64,000 nt of DNA from Lacticaseibacillus porcinae (GTDB lineage: Bacteria > Bacillota > Bacilli > Lactobacillales > Lactobacillaceae): assembly GCF_003946305.1 (NCBI RefSeq), contig NZ_RHNS01000002.1, positions 1 through 64,000 of the forward strand, written 5' to 3'. Shown piece by piece: positions 8,490-15,896 of the stretch. Below the pieces are notes generated by a model. It was not told the DNA's origin and ran no database searches. It worked only from the letters and a program-made list of their open reading frames with translations. Position 1 is the stretch's first letter. Each line of letters starts with the position of its first letter. Made by a program: the position numbers and the translations under genes.

Positions 8490-8684
8490 TTTCTTCTGAA
8501 AAATGGTTGGCGGTTAAATGCTGACAACACCTGGCTCGTCAATTCGATCGGTCACTTAGGCAGCGGCGATCAAAGCTGCACCATCGCTGTGTTGACTGAC
8601 GACAATGCCAGTTTGAAGTCAGGTGAAACCCTCGTCGAAAAACTCGCCAAAGCCACAGGTGTTGCGTTGCAACTGACCCAATAA
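8490..8684 (+). pseudogene. C-terminal remnant of a serine hydrolase (class A beta-lactamase-like)
   Basis: Frame starting at 8490 reads, without a start codon, through KNGWRLNADNTWLVNSIG and TIAVLTDDNASLKSGETLVE to a TAA at 8682-8684. The KNGW and WLVNSIG signatures and the closing helix are those of the C-terminus of beta-lactamase2-type serine hydrolases common in lactobacilli. The N-terminal 80% is missing; the frame runs straight into the LysR stop region with no ribosome binding site. It is best explained as what a deletion left behind. Too short for a functional fold. Confidence 0.6.
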
Positions 8685-8720
8685 AAAACATCCTCTTTGC
8701 AGATCAGCAAGGAGGATGTT
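8684..8720 (-). terminator. Terminator of the amino-acid ABC transporter gene
   Basis: Arms AACATCCTC / GAGGATGTT, extended by an inner CTTTGC / GCAAGG, with the A-run at 8683-8688 reading as U on the minus strand. It sits 5 nt after the transporter stop and may also end rightward transcripts. Confidence 0.8.
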
Positions 8721-8724
8721 TGCG

Positions 8725-10179
8725 TTAAGCGTTCATTTTCTTTTGGACCCATTGACTCAACCAAGTCAACGCGGTGATGATGATCAAGTAGATCAACGCC
8801 ACCATCGTCCAGATCTTAAAGCCTTCCATGTTGCGAGCGATGATGATCTTCCCAGTTTGAGTGAGTTCGAGCAATCCGATCACACTTAAAATTGAGGTGT
8901 CTTTTAAAGTGATGATGAACTGGTTGATGAAACTTGGGACCATGATCTTAATGCCTTGCGGTAAGATCACGCGGCGCATCGCTTTGGTCCAAGGCATCCC
9001 TAGGCTGCGTGCGGCTTCCATTTGACCTGGCGCCACGGCATTGATGCCACCGCGAACAAACGCTGCGGTATACGCGCCTTCGTTTAAACTTAAGGTGATG
9101 ATCCCAGCGACAAATGCCGGGATCTTGGTGCCAGTTAAACTCGGCACGCCGGTGTAAACAAATAACGCGAGCACCAGCAGCGGCAAGCCGCGGAAAACAT
9201 AAATGAAGGTCGTGGCGACGCCTTGAGCGAAGTGATCAGGCATTACCCCAAGCAACCCGATCAACACCCCTAACACCGTGGCGCAAATAATACCAACTAA
9301 GGTCAACAGTAACGTTTCACCTAAGCCATTCATTAAGGTGGACCAGTTTTCTTTCAACAACCCAAAGAAGCTGCGATCAGATTCTTGGGTTTTGGCATTT
9401 TTCTTTTTCTGCGAAGCGACGGTGCCGTTGCCTAAATATTTGGCGACGATTTTATCGTATTCGCCAGATTGTTTGACTTTGGTGATCCCGGCGTTGAGCT
9501 TGTCGATCAAATGATCTGAGCGGCCTTTGTTAACGGCGATGCCATAATATTTGACAGTTGCTGGTTTGGCGACGATATGGAGTTGAATGCCGGTGGCGAT
9601 GGCATATTGCAACACGGGTTGATCATCGAAGCAGGCCACAGAGTTGCCGGTCACCACATCTTGATACATGTTGTTGGAATCATCGAAAGTGACGGTGGTG
9701 AAGCCATATTTTGCCTTAATGGAATTGGCGTAATCTGCGGCGGCAGTCCCAGTTTTAATGGCGACGCGTTTGCCGCGCAAATCTTTTAATGATTTGATGT
9801 CGGAACCTTTTTTCACTGCGGCGACAGGACCGGTAGGATAATAAGGCTTGGACATGTCAAATTTTGCCGAGCGTTCTGGGGTGATGGTCATCCCAGCGAT
9901 CACGCCATCGATTTGTTTGGCTTCCAAGGCTTGAACTGCGGCATTGAACCCGACTGCTTTGACGGTGACTTTGAAGTGTTCGGCTTTGGCAATGGCGTGG
10001 ATCAAGTCAATGTCGATGCCGACATATTTGTTTTGCTTATTGGCAAATTCAAAAGGCGCATAAGTGTCGTCAGTATAGAAGGTATAGGACTTTTCAGCAG
10101 CGTGGGTCGGTTGTGGGGCAAACCAAGCGCAAGCCATGAAAAAGGCGATAATTGCGGTGATGAAAGCAGATTTTTTCAT
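8725..10179 (-). CDS. Amino-acid ABC transporter, fused substrate-binding protein and permease
   Basis: A 484-aa membrane protein. Residues 1-27 form a signal or anchor segment (MKKSAFITAIIAFFMACAWF). Residues about 30-250 are a polar-amino-acid binding domain (YTDDTYAPFEFANKQNKYVG; GVIAGMTITPERS). Residues about 275-484 are a GlnP-type permease with the EAA loop (GGINAVAPGQMEAARSLGMP). Such fusions import glutamine or related amino acids in lactic acid bacteria. The start at 10179 is chosen because GGAG lies 6 nt upstream; an in-frame ATG exists 27 nt earlier. The usual GlnQ-type ATPase gene is absent from both sides, so the ATPase must be encoded elsewhere. Confidence 0.9.
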   Translation of the reverse strand: MKKSAFITAIIAFFMACAWFAPQPTHAAEKSYTFYTDDTYAPFEFANKQNKYVGIDIDLIHAIAKAEHFKVTVKAVGFNAAVQALEAKQIDGVIAGMTITPERSAKFDMSKPYYPTGPVAAVKKGSDIKSLKDLRGKRVAIKTGTAAADYANSIKAKYGFTTVTFDDSNNMYQDVVTGNSVACFDDQPVLQYAIATGIQLHIVAKPATVKYYGIAVNKGRSDHLIDKLNAGITKVKQSGEYDKIVAKYLGNGTVASQKKKNAKTQESDRSFFGLLKENWSTLMNGLGETLLLTLVGIICATVLGVLIGLLGVMPDHFAQGVATTFIYVFRGLPLLVLALFVYTGVPSLTGTKIPAFVAGIITLSLNEGAYTAAFVRGGINAVAPGQMEAARSLGMPWTKAMRRVILPQGIKIMVPSFINQFIITLKDTSILSVIGLLELTQTGKIIIARNMEGFKIWTMVALIYLIIITALTWLSQWVQKKMNA

Positions 10180-10367
10180 AAGGGACTCCATTTCCTGAAA
10201 ACACAATAGTTATAGAATAGTGAAAGTGGTCTAGCTTGTAAAGCGTTGGTGTGAGGTTTTTGGACACGTCCATTTATATTGAAGAAAAGTTGAAAAAAAT
10301 GTCGTTTTTACCTCGGTTTCGCGGTATATTAAAAGGGTGTGAAAATTAACGACAAAGGTTGAGCTAG

Positions 10368-11486
10368 ATGGCAATTGTTATCAACGAAGCATTTTGGATG
10401 TTCTTTTTTATGATCGGTTTTGTCGGTAGCGTCGACATTATTGCCACTCTTGGCCCAGAAGCGATTCAGCGGATATTCAAACAAGAGGTGTCTGCAGCGA
10501 CGCTATTAGCCGCATACTTGTGGTTGGTGTTAGCGTTGGTTGCAGTTTTGCGGCATTTTGATACCACCAGCGCGATCACGGCGTCGGTTTTACGCAATGG
10601 GGCATTGATCTATGTCGCCACCCGCATTAAAAATCCCAAGATCCATGTGTTGATGTTGGTGGGCGTGTACTTGTGTTACTACCCATGGTGGGGGTTCAAC
10701 GTGGTCGACATGATCGGCTTGGCTGTGGTGTTTAGTGGCTTAGAATTGATCAATGTGTACCAACAATGGGTCACCGCTAAGCATTGGCGGTATTTTCTGT
10801 TTACTGGCTTAATGTCTGTCGCTTTGTGGTGGGTGACTCAAATCGTCCATCATTATCCGACTTGGCAAGCAGTCGATGTCGGGATCGTCTTCATTTTATT
10901 GCTGGGGTTGGCAGATTTATATGATCGCTTGTTGCGCTACCGCCGCAAACAAACCAAAAAACTCACTTATGGCAACAATCACGATGAGTTGACTGGCGTG
11001 CGGAGCTTATCACTGTTTCGCAAAGATTATGGTTGGTTTCAAAGCAAACTCGCTGAATCTGACGGCGACAACTTGCATTTGGTGATGATGGATATCGACC
11101 ACTTCAAAGCCATCAATGACACTTATGGTCATTTGATTGGGGATGAAGCGCTGATCAATTTCGCCCGGGATGTGGAAAGTTATTTTATCCCGATGGAATA
11201 TTACGCCGCAGTGTATCGCACTGGTGGTGAAGAGTTCAGTGTGTTGATCTATGGCCTAAGCGATGATCAAGCGCGTCAGGCAATCGATGATTATTTTGAA
11301 CGGTTGAAGCACCTAGTGGTATTGCGAGAGAATCCGCAACTGCGGCTGACGATTTCTGCTGGGATCTCATCGATCAAAGATGCCCAAGTGGTGTTAAAAG
11401 ACTTTATCGAAAAAACTGACATCAACTTGTATGCTGCCAAACATAGTGGTCGCAATCAAGTGGTGCAAACCAGAACCGCTTCGTAA
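10368..11486 (+). CDS. Membrane-bound diguanylate cyclase (GGDEF domain)
   Basis: A 372-aa protein. The N-terminal half (about 1-190) has six or so hydrophobic helices; the C-terminal half is a GGDEF domain: HDELTGVRSLSLF, VMMDIDHFKAINDTYGHLIG (metal-binding Asp) and YRTGGEEFSVLIYG. GGEEF is an active-type signature, so synthesis of c-di-GMP from two GTP is expected. No RxxD product-inhibition site is visible five residues before GGEEF. No EAL phosphodiesterase or PilZ gene lies nearby. GGDEF proteins are uncommon in lactobacilli. Monocistronic, with its own terminator. Confidence 0.85.
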   Translation: MAIVINEAFWMFFFMIGFVGSVDIIATLGPEAIQRIFKQEVSAATLLAAYLWLVLALVAVLRHFDTTSAITASVLRNGALIYVATRIKNPKIHVLMLVGVYLCYYPWWGFNVVDMIGLAVVFSGLELINVYQQWVTAKHWRYFLFTGLMSVALWWVTQIVHHYPTWQAVDVGIVFILLLGLADLYDRLLRYRRKQTKKLTYGNNHDELTGVRSLSLFRKDYGWFQSKLAESDGDNLHLVMMDIDHFKAINDTYGHLIGDEALINFARDVESYFIPMEYYAAVYRTGGEEFSVLIYGLSDDQARQAIDDYFERLKHLVVLRENPQLRLTISAGISSIKDAQVVLKDFIEKTDINLYAAKHSGRNQVVQTRTAS

Positions 11487-11489
11487 AAT

Positions 11490-11528
11490 GCTGAATCAGT
11501 GGGTGATGCCACTGATTCAGCGTTTTTT
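11490..11528 (+). terminator. Terminator of the diguanylate cyclase gene
   Basis: A 13-bp perfect stem (GCTGAATCAGTGG / CCACTGATTCAGC) followed by GTTTTTTAT. Confidence 0.9.
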
Positions 11529-11659
11529 ATATCCAGGTTTCGGTTCAGTAGTCACAGCAGCAGTTCTTGGTTTTTGACCAGTGAAAATTGCAGGAGATGG
11601 TATAATGAATTCACGCCAGTGCGAGTTTCTGGTGGCAAACGCCTTGTAAAGGAATGATC

Positions 11660-13825
11660 ATGATCGATACGCAAATGCTTCAATTAATGCAACCAGACCT
11701 TAACGGTATCAGTACCCACCAAGTTAAAACGGTTTTAGATTTGATGGATGCTGGTAATACGGTGCCTTTCATTGCGCGGTACCGCAAAGAAATGACCGGC
11801 AGTTTGGATGAAGTGCAAATTCAAGCGATTGAAACGAGTTTTAAACGGGTGACCGCCTTGCAAGAACGCAAACTTGCAGTGATCAAAGCCATTGATGAGC
11901 TGCATCAACTGACCCCGAAATTAAAAGCAGAGATCCAAGCGGCGACGAAACTTCCTGAAGTGGAAGACTTGTATTTACCTTACAAACAAAAACGTCAAAC
12001 CAAAGCCACTCTCGCTAAAGCTCAAGGATTAGAACCTTTAGCGCGGTGGATCTTGAAACTGCCTGACGGAAAACTCGCAGATCAAGCCCGTCACTATGTC
12101 AAAAAAGATGTGAAAACTGTCGATGCGGCGTTGGCTGGGGCCACTGAGATCTTAGCGGAAAAATTCAGTGAAATCACCATTTATCGCCATTGGATCCGCA
12201 ATTTTACCCAACGCACTGGGAAGTTGAAAACCAAGCTCCGACCAAAAGCGGAAGCCTTAGATGAAAAGCAAGTTTACAAGCAATTTTATGATACGGAAAT
12301 CAGTGTGCGCCACATTTCGGCAACTCGGACTTTGGCGATCAACCGCGGTGAAAAAGCCAAGATCTTATCCGTTAAAATCGTCGTTGACGACGTGCCGATC
12401 GACAAGCATTTTCATGAACGACTGATCGGTCACCACAAAGAGAATGAAGCCACTGCATTTGTCGCCAATGCTTACCGTGAAGCCTACAAACGGTTCATCG
12501 GCCCTGCCATTGAACGGGAGTTGCGCAATGAGTTGACCGATCAAGCAAACGCGCAATCCATCGATGTTTTTGGCCAAAACTTATACAATTTGTTGATGCA
12601 AGCGCCAGTCAAAGGCAAAGTGGTATTAGGTTTTGATCCGGCGTATCGTACCGGGTGCAAACTCGCAGTGGTTGATGAAAACGGGAAGTTCTTAGCCAAA
12701 GCGGTGATCTATCCCCATAAGCCGGCGCCACAAGCCAAGCGCAATGCCGCTGCTGGCGAATTTAAAGCGCTGCTTGAGAAATGTCAGGTGACGATGATCT
12801 CCATCGGCAATGGGACTGCCAGTCGCGAATCTGAACAATTTGTCGCCAACGTCTTACACGACATCCCACGCGACATTTATTATGCGATCGTCAATGAAGC
12901 TGGCGCCTCAGTATATTCTGCCAGCCAAGTCGCCCGTGATGAATTTCCTGATCTCCATGTGGAACAGCGTTCGGCGATTTCGATTGCGCGGCGGTTGCAA
13001 GATCCTTTGGCAGAACTGGTGAAAATCGATCCAGAAGCTGTGGGTGTCGGGCAGTATCAACATGATCTGCCGGCTAAAGACTTGGACTCAGAAGTTGATG
13101 CTGTCGTCGAACGCGCAGTCAATCGCGTCGGCGTCAACGTCAATACTGGTTCTGCGCAATTGTTGACGCGGATCTCTGGTTTGAATAAAACAATCGCTGA
13201 AAATATTGTCGCTTATCGCAATGAAAACGGTAGTTATGACAATCGTCGACAATTATTGAAAGTCCCACGGCTCGGCCCTAAAGCTTATGAGCAAGCCGTC
13301 GGTTTCTTGCGGATCATCAATGGATCGAATGCCTTGGATAACACGGATATTCACCCAGAAAGTTATCCAGTCGCGAAACAAATTTTGCAACAAGCAGGGG
13401 TTTCCGCTGGTGAATTAGGGACGTCGACAATGATCGCCAAGGTGCAAGCCGTTGACGTGGCACCGTTAGTAACGGATAAAGTCGGGACAGAAACCTTGAA
13501 TGACATCGTCTCTAGTTTAGAAAACCCTGGGCGCGATATGCGGGATGCGTTGCCGCAACCGTTATTGCGCAAAGATGTGTTGACCATGGCGGACTTGGTG
13601 CCGGGGATGAAGTTACAAGGGACAGTGCGCAATGTGGTTGACTTTGGCGCGTTTGTTGACATCGGCGTGAAGCATGATGGCTTGGTGCATGTGACGCGGA
13701 TGGCGACGCATTTCGTCAAAGATCCGAAAACTGTGGTTGCAGTCGGCGACATTGTCGATGTGTGGATCGAATCGGTTGATATGAAGCGTGAACGGATCCA
13801 ATTAACGATGATCGACCCCAAATAA
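11660..13825 (+). CDS. tex: Tex, S1-domain RNA-binding transcription accessory protein
   Basis: A 721-aa protein, the family length. Order visible: Tex N-terminal region (TVPFIARYRKEMTGSLDEVQ), the YqgF/RNase H-like domain (VLGFDPAYRTGCKLAVVD), helix-hairpin-helix region (NVNTGSAQLLTRISGLNKTI; RRQLLKVPRLGPKAYEQA) and C-terminal S1 domain (LQGTVRNVVDFGAFVDIGVK). It binds nucleic acid and acts in transcription or RNA turnover. The start at 11660 leaves AAAGGA 6 nt upstream; an ATG 6 nt earlier abuts that site. Terminator directly follows. Confidence 0.92.
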   Translation: MIDTQMLQLMQPDLNGISTHQVKTVLDLMDAGNTVPFIARYRKEMTGSLDEVQIQAIETSFKRVTALQERKLAVIKAIDELHQLTPKLKAEIQAATKLPEVEDLYLPYKQKRQTKATLAKAQGLEPLARWILKLPDGKLADQARHYVKKDVKTVDAALAGATEILAEKFSEITIYRHWIRNFTQRTGKLKTKLRPKAEALDEKQVYKQFYDTEISVRHISATRTLAINRGEKAKILSVKIVVDDVPIDKHFHERLIGHHKENEATAFVANAYREAYKRFIGPAIERELRNELTDQANAQSIDVFGQNLYNLLMQAPVKGKVVLGFDPAYRTGCKLAVVDENGKFLAKAVIYPHKPAPQAKRNAAAGEFKALLEKCQVTMISIGNGTASRESEQFVANVLHDIPRDIYYAIVNEAGASVYSASQVARDEFPDLHVEQRSAISIARRLQDPLAELVKIDPEAVGVGQYQHDLPAKDLDSEVDAVVERAVNRVGVNVNTGSAQLLTRISGLNKTIAENIVAYRNENGSYDNRRQLLKVPRLGPKAYEQAVGFLRIINGSNALDNTDIHPESYPVAKQILQQAGVSAGELGTSTMIAKVQAVDVAPLVTDKVGTETLNDIVSSLENPGRDMRDALPQPLLRKDVLTMADLVPGMKLQGTVRNVVDFGAFVDIGVKHDGLVHVTRMATHFVKDPKTVVAVGDIVDVWIESVDMKRERIQLTMIDPK

Positions 13826-13832
13826 TCGCTAG

Positions 13833-13860
13833 AAGTCTCGTTGAAAAACGAGGCTTTTTT
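13833..13860 (+). terminator. Terminator of tex
   Basis: Stem AGTCTCGTT / AACGAGGCT (one G-U) with loop GAAA, followed by TTTTTT. Confidence 0.85.
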
Positions 13861-13899
13861 GCTCGGAAAAAACTTTTTGAGATCGGTTACAAAAAATAC

Positions 13900-13928
13900 T
13901 TGACATTAATTTATGAAGGCGTTATCAT
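13900..13928 (+). promoter_or_regulatory. Sigma-A promoter of structured RNA copy A
   Basis: TTGACA (13900-13905), a 17-bp spacer and TATCAT (13923-13928) form a near-consensus vegetative promoter. The expected start at about 13935 is just before the conserved RNA. No reading frame with a ribosome binding site follows. Confidence 0.8.
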
Positions 13929-13934
13929 GATGTC

Positions 13935-14336
13935 GAATTCTATGAGGAGTGAGTGGCTTAGCGCAGGTCACCCGTACCACTTCGCGACGGGTGGAAGTGC
14001 CCGCTAAACTCTCGGAGACCATCCCGTAGCATCTGGGCTTAACTGTCGAGCGCTGCTAGATCTCCAGTTCCAAAGTGCCGGTACTGAAGGGTCCTAGTCG
14101 TGGACTCAAACCAGTTACAGCCGGGAGTAGTGCCCTCACGGTGACGTGAGACGCAAGGCGACGTCTGTTTGCCAAAGGCAGTGCAAAGCCGATTAGCAAC
14201 GAACGTGGTTGAGGTCTAATAAGCCAAGGCCCGCAGCAACGTCCTTGATATTGTTTGAACTGTAGACACGTAATTGAATGGCATAAAAGCCGCAGATCCA
14301 CGAAGCAGAATGCTGTTTCGTGGATTTGTTGTGCGT
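13935..14336 (+). ncRNA. Structured RNA of about 400 nt, copy A; family not recognised
   Basis: A 400-nt region with its own promoter and a 3' hairpin, homologous over its whole length to 47020-47424. Conserved blocks include GCAAGGCGACGTCTGTTTGC, GGCAGTGCAAAGCC, AACGTGGTTGAGG and AAGCCAAGGCCCGCAGC. A stem AACT.GGAGA (14009-14018) / TCTCC.AGTT (14061-14069) covaries with copy B (GAAGA / TCTTC), and CTCAC-GGTGAC-GTGAG (14135-14150) becomes CTCGC-GGTGAC-GTGGG, keeping pairs. The 3' hairpin (14296-14325, ATCCACGAA / TTCGTGGAT) with a following T-rich tail is a probable terminator. Translation is excluded by indels between copies. It lacks RNase P, tmRNA, T-box and 4.5S hallmarks. It is tail-to-tail with rpsD. 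Confidence 0.8.
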
Positions 14337-14383
14337 TCAAATAAAATCCTTGCTTGCAAGGGCTTGTACGCTGATTTCATGAC

Positions 14384-14418
14384 ACAAAAAAAGCTTTATG
14401 CCAAAGGCATAAAGCTTT
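14384..14418 (-). terminator. Terminator of rpsD
   Basis: A 13-bp perfect stem (AAAGCTTTATGCC / GGCATAAAGCTTT) with an A-run to its left, giving the U-run on the minus strand. Confidence 0.9.
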
Positions 14419-14443
14419 TGATAACCAAATATTATAATAAAAA

Positions 14444-15055
14444 TTACAGAATTTGGTTGTAGTATTCAACGACAAGAGCTTCGTCGACTTCTGGTTCGAG
14501 TTCGTCACGTTGAGGTAAGCGAACAAGGGAACCTTCCTTCTTGTTATCGTCGAAGGTCACGTAAGCAGGACGGGAAACCGTTGCTTCGATGGCTTCGTTA
14601 ACGATAACCAAGTTTTGGGAGCGTTCGCGCAAGCCAATTACTTGGCCAGGCTTAACTTCGTAAGAAGGAATATCAACGCGTTTGCCGTCGACCAAGATAT
14701 GACCGTGGTTAACTAATTGGCGAGCTTGTGGGCGAGTAGTTGCCAAGCCTAAGCGGAATACCAAGTTATCCAAACGAGTTTCCAAAAGGATCATGAAGTT
14801 TTCACCATGAGTACCTTCGGAGATCTTGCCGGCGCGAACGAATAAGTTACGGAATTGGCGTTCGTTCAAGCCGTACATCCAACGAAGCTTCTGCTTTTCG
14901 CGAAGTTGTTGGCCGTATTCGGAGACCTTACGGCGGTTGTTGGCACCGTGATCACCAGGGGCATAAGGACGACGAGCTAATTCTTTACCGGTGCCGGAAA
15001 GAGACAAGCCAAGACGGCGAGATTGTTTCCAGCGAGGGCCAGTATAACGAGACAT
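14444..15055 (-). CDS. rpsD: Ribosomal protein uS4 (S4)
   Basis: A 203-aa 30S subunit protein that nucleates 16S rRNA folding. The N-terminus [20 protein letters not shown] and the S4 RNA-binding region ([40 protein letters not shown]) are diagnostic. It is a cysteine-free N-terminal type (no zinc knuckle). GGAGG lies upstream of the ATG at 15055; an in-frame extension of 18 codons has no ribosome binding site. Firmicute S4 often represses its own mRNA through a leader pseudoknot; about 165 nt of leader are available here. Confidence 0.97.
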   Translation of the reverse strand: MSRYTGPRWKQSRRLGLSLSGTGKELARRPYAPGDHGANNRRKVSEYGQQLREKQKLRWMYGLNERQFRNLFVRAGKISEGTHGENFMILLETRLDNLVFRLGLATTRPQARQLVNHGHILVDGKRVDIPSYEVKPGQVIGLRERSQNLVIVNEAIEATVSRPAYVTFDDNKKEGSLVRLPQRDELEPEVDEALVVEYYNQIL

Positions 15056-15221
15056 ATTGAATTCCTCCAAAAATTTTGTTTGGAGTAAGTTAATGTGTGA
15101 ACTCAGCACACGGACAGTTTCGCTAAGTCTTTCACCATTGCGCAGCCGCGGTTACTTAACATACCAATAGGTTGCAAAACTGGAGCCGACCATGCCATTC
15201 ACTGCTGCATTAAATTACTCG
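15056..15221 (-). promoter_or_regulatory. Long rpsD leader, candidate S4 autoregulatory RNA
   Basis: About 165 nt separate the predicted start (about 15221) from the rpsD ATG. No gene lies in it and it contains several short stems. Firmicute rpsD mRNAs carry an S4-binding leader, so this is a plausible example, but I cannot confirm the pseudoknot by eye. Confidence 0.45.
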
Positions 15222-15225
15222 CGGA

Positions 15226-15708
15226 CTAGTATACCAAAGCCAAGGCTTGCGCGTCAAGATGTTTTGCAAGGGCGGCGACGGCATCGACTAAAACAGCTTG
15301 ATCAGCTTGAGAAAAGCGGTCAAGTAATGGGGAGTCGATATCTAAGATCCCGATCAACTTCCCGTCAACATGAATCGGCACCACTACTTCAGAGTTAGAA
15401 GCGGCGTCACAAGCGATATGACCTGCGAATTCATGGACATTAGGCACGATCATCGGCGCATCGTTTTGATAAGCGGTGCCGACCACGCCGGATCCTGGCT
15501 GAATATGCGTGCAAGCAACTTGACCTTGGAAGGGACCAAGGTCTAAAGTACCGGTTTTTTCGCTGTAAAAATAAAAGCCACACCAGTTTAAATCAGTCAT
15601 CGCCGCATTGATCAATGCTGAGGCATTGCTTAAAACAGTGATGGGATTGGGTTCATTATCGAGCAAGGCGTCGACTTGGGCGACTAAAATGGGATCAAGA
15701 GTGGACAT
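15226..15708 (-). CDS. msrC: GAF-domain free methionine-(R)-sulfoxide reductase
   Basis: A 160-aa GAF-fold enzyme that reduces free Met-R-sulfoxide to methionine in the cytosol using thioredoxin. The paired cysteine motifs of the family are present: GPFQGQVACTHIQPGSGVVG and FAGHIACDAASNSEVVVPI. The WCGFYFY segment and the closing GILDIDSPLLDRFSQAD also match. The 3' end contains the rpsD promoter, so the two genes are probably also co-transcribed in part. Confidence 0.9.
   Translation of the reverse strand: MSTLDPILVAQVDALLDNEPNPITVLSNASALINAAMTDLNWCGFYFYSEKTGTLDLGPFQGQVACTHIQPGSGVVGTAYQNDAPMIVPNVHEFAGHIACDAASNSEVVVPIHVDGKLIGILDIDSPLLDRFSQADQAVLVDAVAALAKHLDAQALALVY
15228..15257 (-). promoter_or_regulatory. 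rpsD promoter
   Basis: Minus-strand TTGACG (15257-15252), an 18-bp spacer and TATACT (15233-15228). The promoter lies inside the last codons of the upstream methionine sulfoxide reductase gene. Confidence 0.8.
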
Positions 15709-15896
15709 ATTGGGACCTTCCTTTACAAATTTGCGTCAGATGCGGTTATTTTCCTATAAAAGGTTTCAAGTTTTCACAGTTTTTGAGATACTATGAACTA
15801 AGGACATGAAACCGCATGACAGGCTTACTGAAGTATAGTGAACAAATGGCAATTTTGCAATGCGGATTTCAGTGATCGTGGAAGGTGTTTTGGAAA

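Noticed and set aside
13935-14336. Assignment of the 400-nt RNA to RNase P, tmRNA, SRP, 6S, T-box or a self-splicing intron
   Set aside because: None of the hallmark cores is present (no GAGGAAAGUC or AGAGGA-type RNase P blocks, no tmRNA acceptor/TPsiC ends, no T-box sequence, no intron domain V), and no coding gene follows to be regulated in cis.
14056-14340. Minus-strand 94-codon frame inside RNA copy A, sharing a short peptide with a minus-strand frame in copy B (47277-47474)
   Set aside because: The shared peptide comes only from the conserved 3' hairpin. Frames diverge through indels elsewhere, neither has a ribosome binding site, and base changes follow helix pairing, not codon position.
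15192-15398. Plus-strand ORF opposite msrC and the rpsD leader
   Set aside because: Shadow of the msrC reading frame; no ribosome binding site or recognisable product.
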